Shown here: positions 10,407-17,735 of the stretch, in pieces
How the letters are laid out: the number at the start of each line of letters is the position of its first letter
Numbering within the stretch: the stretch's first letter is position 1
Assembly: GCA_963678255.2 (NCBI GenBank)
Contig: CAXXTW010000002.1
Span: 496,001 to 560,000, forward strand
Length of the DNA stretch: 64,000 bases
Direction: 5' to 3'
Source: G963678255 sp963678255
GTDB taxonomy: Bacteria; Cloacimonadota; Cloacimonadia; Cloacimonadales; WRIO01
The notes under the pieces: model-generated
Told to the model about the DNA's origin: nothing
Database searches by the model: none
What the model saw: the letters and a program-made list of their open reading frames with translations, nothing else
Program-made: the position numbers and the translations under genes

Positions 10407-11237
10407 ATGAATAAAATCAAAAAGAAAAGAATATTAATAAGTAGTGTTATCATTGTGATCCTGCTTATAATTTATACTTTTATCTTTGGAAAGTTATTTC
10501 CTTTTTCCCCTTTTCGAATTGGCTTTCAGAAACACGAGTTAGATAAGACAATTGTATATATACAAAATGGAGCAACGTTTGATAATTTTAATATCGCAGA
10601 GGATTTAACCGAATCTATAGAACAATTCCATGATATGAATTTTATCAATAAACCGGAGATCTATATTTTTAAGGATGATACTTCATACAAAAGACTATCT
10701 CCCTCCAGAGCACGTTTTTGTGCCTTTTTCAATGGCAGATTGTTTATCTCACCTTGGGCATTGAAAGAAGCAGAAGAATCAAAGATTTCCATGAAAACTT
10801 ACCTCACCCATGAGTTGTCACATGTTCTCATATTTCAGCATTGCAACCTGATCTCCAAACTATACTACCCCAAATGGGCTTTAGAAGGTTTTGCTACATA
10901 TAGCTCAAATCAAATGGGTGTTGACTTCTACCCTTCCAAAGAAGAAACTTTAAAAAAGATAGCTGAAGGTAATTTTCTTGAACCTGAGTACTTTGATACC
11001 TACAAAGAAAAAAAAGTAAAATTAGATGTACCTTATAAAATGCCCTTTATCTATGCTGAATTTGCTTGTATGATAAATTATCTGGATGTCTTGTATGGAA
11101 GAGAAAAACTAATCTCATTCATAAAAACCCTGACAAAAAACAGTAATAATCGTCAAGTATTTCAAAAAATCTATGGAATAAACTTTGAAGAAATGCTATT
11201 AAATTTTAAAGAATACGCAAATAATGGTAAATTATGA
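10407..11237 (+). CDS. Membrane-anchored HExxH metallopeptidase-like protein (gluzincin type)
   Basis: 276 aa; AGGAGG lies 11 bases before the ATG. One N-terminal membrane helix (about 8-28) anchors an extracytoplasmic domain. The zinc motif HELSH occurs at about residue 136, with a glutamate 25-30 residues later in WALEGFATY, the pattern of gluzincins (peptidase MA-like superfamily). No further recognised domain follows. A close relic of its last 23 codons plus its 3' flank recurs at 14424-14509, so a paralogue once lay about 3.2 kb downstream. Substrate unknown. Confidence 0.75.
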   Translation: MNKIKKKRILISSVIIVILLIIYTFIFGKLFPFSPFRIGFQKHELDKTIVYIQNGATFDNFNIAEDLTESIEQFHDMNFINKPEIYIFKDDTSYKRLSPSRARFCAFFNGRLFISPWALKEAEESKISMKTYLTHELSHVLIFQHCNLISKLYYPKWALEGFATYSSNQMGVDFYPSKEETLKKIAEGNFLEPEYFDTYKEKKVKLDVPYKMPFIYAEFACMINYLDVLYGREKLISFIKTLTKNSNNRQVFQKIYGINFEEMLLNFKEYANNGKL

Positions 11238-11329
11238 ATGTTGAATGATGAATGTCAACTTCTGCTTTTTACTGTGATAATATCCAAGTTGAAGAAAAAA
11301 AGTAAAAATACTAACCTATTGGAGATGTT

Positions 11330-13042
11330 ATGCCTCTTTTAAGCGAAATTCTTATCCAATTAGAATCAGAACTATTCAAGAAAGTTGATGCATATACTTT
11401 GCTGAAAACTGTTAACGATCCAGGTCATCAGTTCGAGCTTGAAGCTGAAATATCTGCCTTTACGGTTGATTATAGTTATGAATATGAATCAATGTCGTTT
11501 AATATAAATGATAATTACCTTAAAAATCAAATAAGTAAAGAAAATCTAAAAGAAATAATAAATTATTGGAATAGCCGTAGAATAACAAGTAATAATCCAG
11601 TTATGAAATTTACTTATTCTATACTTATATGGGAGTTAAAAAAGTCTTTAACCGATAAATCTACTATCCCTTCAATCGTTAATGATATTGCTGAAACAGC
11701 TATACAAATAGCATCTTTGGATAATAAAAAAATCACAATGGATGATACTATGTTTTATCTTAATTATGCCTTAGCTGTTAATCTAAATAAAAATGAAAGA
11801 GAATTAATCATTAAATTGAAAGATTCCATCATGAGTTTCTGCTATAAGGATGCTCTACTAGAGAGTCCTGGCAGTTGGTACCCAGTATTCTTTAATCTTT
11901 TTTCTAACAAAACCTTAATGGATTTAAAGGAAAAAGAGATTATTGATATCCTTAAATTTATTAACAAGCTACTTGAGACTGAAAAATACCCCAATGAAAT
12001 TATTAAGATAGGGAAATCACTTTGCAGCTATTATAGTAATACTAGTGAAAATAATAAAAATTCTATCTACGAAGTTCTTGACAAGGTCTATAAAAGGATT
12101 CAGGAGTATGGCTCATCTGGAATATGTATGTTATTATTGTATCAAGATTTCCAAAAACTAGTTAATAATAATGGTTATTCTAAATTATCTCTTATAATTA
12201 CTGATAATATTAAATCTTACAGCGAAATTATGCTGAATGAAATGAATTCGTACACGATACAAAAACCAAAACACATACAAGATTGTGTGGAGATATGGAA
12301 AATAGATACTAAACAAAAGATTACTAATGATTTGACAAAATATGACTTTGAAAAAGTTTTAAATAAAATAGTTATAGATGAAATACCTAAAATTGAAGAT
12401 ATAATTTCTGATTTAAATACTAATTCTTCATTATTTGAACAAATACCTGGAATAATTAAGCACATTACAACCAATTCGGAAGGATTACCAGAAACATCAA
12501 ATGCTCAGGATGATAATGAAGAATCAAAATTAATTCAGTGGTTAGTTAAAAATATATTCAATACAAGTTCATTCTTTTTCAGATTTCAATTTCAAGAATT
12601 ATTTACACAGTATAGTGAATCGCAGGATAGATTATCAAAATTGGTTATGGAATCAACTTACCTAAAAGAAAGGCATAAAGAGATAATAAATATGGGATTA
12701 AAGTTCCATTTTAATAAAAATTATATAGCTTCTATTCACTTGTTTTTGCCTCAAATAGAGGATATTCTAAGAAATATAGTGGTTAACAAGGGTGGTGTTG
12801 ACACAAAACTAAACAGGGTTGGTGGTTACGATAAATTGAATCTTGATGAGTTGTTACGAAGTAATGAGATAAAAAACAATATAGATAAATCATTACTCTT
12901 GTATATAAAAGCCATTTTAAGTCATAGACATGGATATAATCTCAGAAATAATGTATGTCATGGCTTAATGGATAATTTTAATGATTTGTTATCATTTCGT
13001 TTATTGCATATCATTTTCTGTTTGATAAAACTTGATATTTAG
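11330..13042 (+). CDS. DUF4209 domain protein (HEPN-like motif)
   Basis: 570 aa, no signal peptide or membrane helix, mostly predicted helical. The last about 110 residues resemble DUF4209: FLPQIEDILRNIV, then NLDELLRSNEI, then NLRNNVCHGLM. The last stretch contains the family's RNxxxHG pattern, which is also the Rx4H arrangement of HEPN ribonucleases (inference). GGAG sits 6 bases before the ATG. The gene is flanked by noncoding AT-rich DNA and lies between the two copies of the duplicated HExxH 3' end, so it looks like accessory cargo. Function is unknown; a role in defence or RNA cleavage is only a possibility. Confidence 0.68.
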   Translation: MPLLSEILIQLESELFKKVDAYTLLKTVNDPGHQFELEAEISAFTVDYSYEYESMSFNINDNYLKNQISKENLKEIINYWNSRRITSNNPVMKFTYSILIWELKKSLTDKSTIPSIVNDIAETAIQIASLDNKKITMDDTMFYLNYALAVNLNKNERELIIKLKDSIMSFCYKDALLESPGSWYPVFFNLFSNKTLMDLKEKEIIDILKFINKLLETEKYPNEIIKIGKSLCSYYSNTSENNKNSIYEVLDKVYKRIQEYGSSGICMLLLYQDFQKLVNNNGYSKLSLIITDNIKSYSEIMLNEMNSYTIQKPKHIQDCVEIWKIDTKQKITNDLTKYDFEKVLNKIVIDEIPKIEDIISDLNTNSSLFEQIPGIIKHITTNSEGLPETSNAQDDNEESKLIQWLVKNIFNTSSFFFRFQFQELFTQYSESQDRLSKLVMESTYLKERHKEIINMGLKFHFNKNYIASIHLFLPQIEDILRNIVVNKGGVDTKLNRVGGYDKLNLDELLRSNEIKNNIDKSLLLYIKAILSHRHGYNLRNNVCHGLMDNFNDLLSFRLLHIIFCLIKLDI

Positions 13043-13110
13043 AATAAAATATTTTTTATAATTTAGTTTGAATAAAGAGTATATCAAAATTATAAAATAT
13101 TCAAATCAAT

Positions 13111-13254
13111 ATGGCTAGTTCACTTTTAGTTGCAGATATTCCAAATTATTTCTTTTCAAAACAATTTAACAAGAACACTTCTGAGATTAATGAACTTAAG
13201 GAAGTTAGAGGTGTGCAATATTGTAAAAATAATTATATTTTAAGAGACAATTAA
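13111..13254 (+). CDS. Small possible ORF, 47 aa, unknown
   Basis: An ATG-started frame of 47 codons (begins MASSLLVADIPNYFFSK, ends NYILRDN) in the gap between the DUF4209 gene and the leftward UDG-like gene. It has no Shine-Dalgarno. It may be a chance frame or the stub of a larger decayed gene. No family recognised. Confidence 0.2.
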   Translation: MASSLLVADIPNYFFSKQFNKNTSEINELKEVRGVQYCKNNYILRDN

Positions 13255-13302
13255 TTAAATTATTAGAATTATTCATTCTATTGAAAACCTTATTTTTTTA
13301 TT

Positions 13303-14124
13303 TTAATCAAGACATCCAAATTTTAATAAATGATCTACTATTCTTCTTCCATAACAACCGTCATTCTCAAGACTGAAATGAGCTCTATTTGAAGCACCAT
13401 TAATTTTATAATAATATCCCACTTGCTTATTATCTGGCAACCAATCTATAACATGAGAGTGACCTCTTACTACTAAAATCAAAATATCTTCTTTATAACA
13501 TAAAGGTTCTAATAGGTTTTTGTAATAATCCATTGCCATAAGATGGCTTTTACAATTATTTTGAAATTTTTCTGGATTATTTCCACTGTGATAAGGATAC
13601 ATTTGAAGGAAGCAGATGTTATTTGAAAAAACTTTCAAACCATCAGAATTATTCTGCTTTAGTTGATCATACAGAGATATACATTTATTAAGTTTACGAA
13701 TTATATATCTGCCACCAGAAGTATTTTGAAATATAGGATTTAAAAAAAGAAATTTATATTCTGATAATTCCTCACAATTAAAATCTTGTTTTAATGTAGC
13801 TGATAAAGCTCTCCATAATGCAGGATTTGCGTGATCATCATACTCACCTAAAAAATGTTTCTTTTCTTTATCCTGTTGACCTATACCAGGATTATTCATC
13901 AAAATATAAACTTTTGCATTTCTAATATCTCCCATATAAGGAGATGGAAGTAAATCAATGTGAAGCTTTTTATTGTCAGTGGTTTTATTGTAATTATCTT
14001 TATCCTCACCTTTGAAGAATGGGTCTTTGTATGATTTTAGAATTATTTTTTCATCTGGATGAATATAACAACCTTTGTTTGGGTTGGTGTCTAACTCTTG
14101 CCAAAATTTAATTAAATCATTCAT
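13303..14124 (-). CDS. Uncharacterised protein, possibly uracil-DNA-glycosylase-like fold
   Basis: 273 aa; a start ATG at 14124 is preceded by AAGGAGAA. The sequence LPSPYMGDIRNAKVYILMNNPGIGQQD resembles (in two pieces) the 'active-site loop after a central strand' layout of the UDG superfamily, where a PG dipeptide follows the first strand. LFLNPIFQNTSGGR and ILVVRGHSHVIDW would be later strands. The canonical HPS-type final motif is not evident, so the assignment is weak. There are no membrane segments or signal peptide. It converges with the DUF4209 gene, and both lie inside the region bracketed by the duplicated HExxH 3' end. Confidence 0.4.
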   Translation of the reverse strand: MNDLIKFWQELDTNPNKGCYIHPDEKIILKSYKDPFFKGEDKDNYNKTTDNKKLHIDLLPSPYMGDIRNAKVYILMNNPGIGQQDKEKKHFLGEYDDHANPALWRALSATLKQDFNCEELSEYKFLFLNPIFQNTSGGRYIIRKLNKCISLYDQLKQNNSDGLKVFSNNICFLQMYPYHSGNNPEKFQNNCKSHLMAMDYYKNLLEPLCYKEDILILVVRGHSHVIDWLPDNKQVGYYYKINGASNRAHFSLENDGCYGRRIVDHLLKFGCLD

Positions 14125-14423
14125 TGTTTCTCCTTTTTTACTTTTATTTTTTTATTCTCAGTTTTTATTAGGAATTACCTCTAAATCCATTTTTCTCTTT
14201 AAACCATTATAAATCATTTTTAATATCAATTTTCAGATTAAAGGGAATATATTTTTAATCTTATTCTAAAGTAGATTGCTTTTTTAGGATAAAAACCTTA
14301 TTGTTTAAGGTGTAATCCTCACAACTCTTTAGAATGAATTAATTTCAATTCTTTACCTCTTTTGTATCATGATTTTTTACAACTTTTATAACAAAAGACA
14401 TTTAACCCGTCAAGTTTTTTTTT
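14125..14423. other. Noncoding AT-rich stretch, nothing recognised
   Basis: About 300 bases upstream of the UDG-like gene. No ORF, strong hairpin or repeat shared with the rest of the window was seen. It presumably contains the leftward promoter of 13303-14124. Confidence 0.4.
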
Positions 14424-14495
14424 AAAATTTATGGATTAAACTTTGAAGAAATGTTGATCAGTTTTAAAGAATACGCAAATAATGGTAAATTATGA
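14424..14495 (+). pseudogene. Relic of the 3' end of the HExxH peptidase gene
   Basis: In frame this reads KIYGLNFEEMLISFKEYANN followed by GKL and stop. The intact gene at 10407-11237 ends KIYGINFEEMLLNFKEYANN-GKL. Differences are conservative, and the identical core (14462-14509 versus 11204-11251, 48 bases) runs on past the stop codon. The upstream part of this copy is missing, so this is the tail of a deleted paralogue or a duplicated gene end at a recombination junction. Confidence 0.85.
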
Positions 14496-14522
14496 ATGTT
14501 GAATGATGATTATCTCTTATCC

Positions 14523-14539
14523 GCAAATCTTTGATTTGC
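14523..14539. repeat. Short perfect hairpin (GCAAATC-TTT-GATTTGC)
   Basis: A 7-bp stem with a 3-base loop, introduced by TTATCCGCAA. A similar element with a different stem lies at 15405-15422 (GCAACACT-TC-AGTGTTGC) after TTATCTGCAA. The two bracket the 206-bp tandem array. Confidence 0.6.
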
Positions 14540-14571
14540 TATTTTCTGAAATGTATCAATGCCGGTTTTAT

Positions 14572-15395
14572 CTCCTATGAAACACCTTGTGTATTTGTCT
14601 ATTTTAATTAATTAATCCATAAAATATATTAAATATCCAGGTATCAAGACAAAAGTAATGAACAATACTATCTCAAAGAAATATCCATATCTTCTCCAAT
14701 AGATGTCAATTTTTTAAAAGGACAATCTCAAAACAAGGTGTTTCATTTTTACCAAACAGGCAACAGCCTGATATGAGCTCCTATGAAACACCTTGTGTAT
14801 TTGTCTATTTTTAATTAATCAATCCATAAAATATATTAAATATCCAAGTATCAAGGCAAAAGAAATGAAGAATACCATTTCAAAGAATTAACCCTATCTT
14901 CTCAAACAGTTATCATTTTTGAAAAGGAAAATCTCAAAACAAGGTGTTTCATCTTTACCAAACAGGCAACAGCCTGATATGAGCTCCTATGAAACATCTT
15001 GTGTATTTGTCTATTTTAGTTAATTAATCCATAAAATATATTAAATATCCAAGTATCAAGACAAAAGAAATGAACAATACCATCTCAAAGAAATATCCAT
15101 ATATTCTCCAATAGATGTCAATTTTTTAAAAGGACAATCTCAAAACAAGGTGTTTCATTTTTACCAAACAGGCAACAGCCTGATATGAGCTCCTATGAAA
15201 CACCTTGTGTATTTGTCTATTTTAATTAATTAATCCATAAAATATATTAAATATCCAGGTATCAAGACAAAAGTAATGAACAATACTATCTCAAAGAAAT
15301 ATCCATATCTTCTCCAATAGATGTCAATTTTTTAAAAGGACAATCTCAAAACAAGGTGTTTCATTTTTACCAAACAGGCAACAGCCTGATATGAG
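14572..15395. repeat. Four tandem copies of a 206-bp repeat
   Basis: Units start at 14572, 14778, 14984 and 15190, each at CTCCTATGAAAC; the period is exactly 206 in every case. By eye units 1 and 4 are identical, unit 3 differs at a handful of positions and unit 2 at more, with no length change. At each junction CAAGGTGTTTCAT (e.g. 14734-14746) and ATGAAACACCTTG (e.g. 14783-14795) form a 13-bp inverted repeat. It encloses a smaller hairpin, CAGGC-AACA-GCCTG. There are three complete junction structures. No ORF of note runs through the array. Confidence 0.93.
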
Positions 15396-15404
15396 CTTTT
15401 ATCT

Positions 15405-15422
15405 GCAACACTTCAGTGTTGC
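15405..15422. repeat. Short perfect hairpin (GCAACACT-TC-AGTGTTGC)
   Basis: An 8-bp stem with a 2-base loop immediately right of the 206-bp array. It is a partner of the hairpin at 14523-14539, with the same flanking GCAA/TTGC but a different inner stem. Confidence 0.6.
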
Positions 15423-15496
15423 CTTGCTTACTCCTTCCTTGGAGCTTGCTCTTTTTTTCTTTATACTATAAATAATAAAAATAAATTAAAAAAAGA

Positions 15497-15527
15497 TTGA
15501 CAAATTATTGAGCCTTAAAGTTATATT
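15497..15527 (+). promoter_or_regulatory. Candidate sigma-70 promoter
   Basis: TTGACA at 15497-15502 and TTATAT/TATATT at 15521-15527, with an 18-19 base spacer. It lies 45 bases upstream of the 181-aa gene. Confidence 0.45.
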
Positions 15528-15572
15528 ACGATGATGTTTTAGTTTTAATTTGCATAAATATAAGGAATTATT

Positions 15573-16118
15573 ATGCGAGTTTTCTTTAAACCAGGTTCAA
15601 CACTTTATCCAAAAGGCGGAAAGCGAGACGATGTCGTCTATTGTTACCATAATGATGGAGCGATTTGCTTCACCAGAAATTACTATCCTGTTCCGGAAAT
15701 GCCACAAAATCGTAAGATTAAAGAGTTGCAATCCGTAACTTTACAAATATGGGAAGTTCTTCCCCTCCGCTTTAAAACCGAATTATCTCTTTATGCTAAA
15801 CAATATAAAAAAGAATACCCGCATATCAGACGTAAATTTCTTAGTAACTATTCGATTTTCTTAAAAATCAGTCATAAACTTGATCAATTAATGCAGAGTA
15901 CACAAAATAAATCACTCACTGCTGAAGATTTTTTTAAATACTTTTTTTCCTTCTCTTTAGCCGATTATATCCGAGTTAAATTTCTTCCTAAAGTCATCAA
16001 TTTCTATAAACTCAATGCAAAACTTTTAATAGAGTATGTCACTTATTTCTTTGAATATAAAGCCATTTTAACAAAGGATTATTCCCCAATTCAGCAACTT
16101 ACTGCACCTTTTGGGTAG
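15573..16118 (+). CDS. Uncharacterised 181-aa protein
   Basis: I do not recognise a family. It has AAGGA 6 bases before the ATG and a plausible promoter, so it is likely expressed. The N-terminal 60 residues look like a compact beta-rich module (FFKPGSTLYPKGGKRDDVVY, then HNDGAICFTRNYYP, then NRKIKELQSVT). The remainder is helical and basic with many Lys and Tyr. There is no signal peptide, membrane helix, HUH motif or DDE triad, so it is not an evident transposase. It sits alone between the 206-bp array and the hairpin mosaic. A link to those repeats is conceivable but nothing in the protein shows it. Confidence 0.6.
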   Translation: MRVFFKPGSTLYPKGGKRDDVVYCYHNDGAICFTRNYYPVPEMPQNRKIKELQSVTLQIWEVLPLRFKTELSLYAKQYKKEYPHIRRKFLSNYSIFLKISHKLDQLMQSTQNKSLTAEDFFKYFFSFSLADYIRVKFLPKVINFYKLNAKLLIEYVTYFFEYKAILTKDYSPIQQLTAPFG

Positions 16119-16143
16119 TTTGCAGTTTTTTGTGTATTTGTTG

Positions 16144-16165
16144 GGGCGAACCTGTGTGTTCGCCC
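16144..16165. repeat. Hairpin GGGCGAAC-CTGTGT-GTTCGCCC (copy 1)
   Basis: A perfect 8-bp stem with a 6-base loop. Identical or near-identical copies are at 16299-16320, 16780-16801 and 17252-17273. A related one with a different loop is at 19849-19870. Confidence 0.9.
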
Positions 16166-16298
16166 AGAAAATAATAGTAATGATCGATTTATTTATTTGA
16201 AAATACTATTATTCATTATAGAAACTTTTTATTTAATCCCCATTTAAAATGCACGGTAAATTTTAAAACATGGGATACCATTGATAAATAGTTTGTAG

Positions 16299-16320
16299 GG
16301 GCGAACCTGTGTGTTCGCCC
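16299..16320. repeat. Hairpin GGGCGAAC-CTGTGT-GTTCGCCC (copy 2)
   Basis: Same 22-base sequence as copy 1. Confidence 0.9.
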
Positions 16321-16377
16321 AGAAAAGTTAAGTAATCTTTCGCTCCGCTGGAGCTATAATGTTGTTTTACTCGCTGT

Positions 16378-16397
16378 CACTGGGCTTACACCCAGTG
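16378..16397. repeat. Hairpin CACTGGG-CTTACA-CCCAGTG
   Basis: A perfect 7-bp stem with loop CTTACA. Further copies at 16897-16916 and 17369-17388. Confidence 0.88.
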
Positions 16398-16595
16398 TTA
16401 CAAAGATGCCGATCCTCTGGAACTGATAGGCATCAGAGATGTGATATGTGTATAACCCAGATTGTAAGTTCTGGGGCTGGAGATGCTCTCCAAATAAGCA
16501 TCAGAGATGCGGTATGATTGTTATATGAACTACCAATTTGTATTTATTACTCTGCAAACAAGATGTGTGCAGAAAGAATTTGCTTACTCCATTTA

Positions 16596-16617
16596 GGGCA
16601 GACACACAGGTCTGCCC
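16596..16617. repeat. Hairpin GGGCAGAC-ACACAG-GTCTGCCC
   Basis: A perfect 8-bp stem, loop ACACAG; second copy at 17115-17136. The loop is the reverse complement of the CTGTGT loop in the GGGCGAAC hairpins, so both families carry the same loop read on opposite strands. Confidence 0.9.
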
Positions 16618-16975
16618 CTACATGTACAAAAAACAATTATGGTTGATTATTAAATTATTGGATTCCATTATAAATGTGATAAATGTATGGTTAATTATAA
16701 AACATGGGATACCATTACAAATGTGATAAATGCACGATTAATTTTTAAACATGGGATACCATTGATAAATGTTTAGTAGTGGCGAACCTGTGTGTTCGCC
16801 CTGTAAATTTGGAAAAGGTTCGATATTTTATATGGGTATGATTTGTGTGTTTAGGGTGTCGCTCAGCTGGAGCTATAATGTTGTTTTACTCGCTGTCACT
16901 GGGCTTACACCCAGTGTTACAAAGATACCGCTCCTCTGGAGCTGATTAGCATCAGAGATGTAATATGTGTATAAA

Positions 16976-16993
16976 CCAGATTGTAAGATCTGG
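16976..16993. repeat. Hairpin CCAGAT-TGTAAG-ATCTGG
   Basis: A perfect 6-bp stem. Its loop TGTAAG is the reverse complement of the CTTACA loop in the CACTGGG hairpins. The copy at 16457-16474 has one mismatched stem pair. Confidence 0.85.
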
Positions 16994-17735
16994 GGCTGGA
17001 GATGCTCTCCAAATAAGCATCAGAGATGCGGTATGATTGTTATATGAACTACCAATTTGTATTTATTACTCTGCAAACAAGATGTGTGCAGAAAGAATTT
17101 GCTTACTCCATTTAGGGCAGACACACAGGTCTGCCCCTACATTTACAAAAAACAATTACGGTTGATTATTAAATTATTGGATACCATTATAAATGTGATT
17201 AATGCACGGTTAATTTTTAAACATGGGATACCATTGATAAATGTTTAGTAGGGGCGAACCTGTGTGTTCGCCCTTTAAATTTGGAAAAGGTTCGATATTT
17301 TATATGGGTATGATTTGTGTGTTTAGGGTGTCGCTCCTCTGGAGCTCCTATGGTGGTTGTATCACTATCACTGGGCTTACACCCAGTGTTACACAGATGC
17401 CGATCCTCTGGAACTGATAGGCATCAGAGATGTGATATATGTATAACCTAGATTGAAAGATCTTACGGAAATAGAAACTCTCCAAATAAGCATCAGAGAT
17501 ACGATATCTTTGTTATATAAAATACCAGTTTGTACTTTTACAACCTACAAACAAGATGTTCTCAGTACAATTATGGATATATGGGTAACTCCTAAAATTT
17601 TTGGCATGATGCGTGCAGTTATAGTATTTAATTGATCATTTTGATAAGTTTTTTATAAAAAATAGGGGATTTTAGTGAGAAACTATATCAAAAAGAAAAA
17701 TTTCTTAAAAAAAATATATAAGTGAGAGTGGGAAA

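Larger units (their letters stand above)
16144..17521. repeat. Mosaic of short hairpins in three imperfect ~0.5-kb tandem copies
   Basis: The block beginning ATGGGATACCATTGATAAAT starts at 16270, 16751 and 17223. A second anchor, TGAACTACCAATTTGTATTT, recurs at 16525 and 17044, with a degraded third copy near 17520. Within the blocks are many perfect small hairpins: GGGCGAAC-CTGTGT-GTTCGCCC, CACTGGG-CTTACA-CCCAGTG (16378, 16897, 17369), GCTCC-TCT-GGAGC (16930, 17333; loop GCT at 16342), GCATC-AGA-GATGC (16498, 17017), CCAGAT-TGTAAG-ATCTGG (16976) and GGGCAGAC-ACACAG-GTCTGCCC (16596, 17115). Short frames across this DNA are near-duplicates of each other with no Shine-Dalgarno, so I treat the region as noncoding. 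Confidence 0.88.

Noticed and set aside
14572..15395. Could the repeats be a CRISPR array?
   Set aside because: The units are 206 bp, contiguous and nearly identical throughout; there are no short repeats separated by unique spacers and no cas genes in the window.
15573..16118. 181-aa protein as a REP-associated (RAYT/HUH) transposase serving the neighbouring hairpins
   Set aside because: No HUH pair or conserved catalytic Tyr context can be seen; position alone is not enough.
16538..17248. Two similar 62-63 aa frames (16538-16726 and 17057-17248)
   Set aside because: They run through the hairpin mosaic, are copies of each other because the DNA is repeated, and lack a ribosome-binding site; the hairpins explain the similarity.
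17453..17635. 60-aa frame in the last degraded mosaic copy
   Set aside because: No Shine-Dalgarno, and the DNA is a decayed version of the noncoding repeat.
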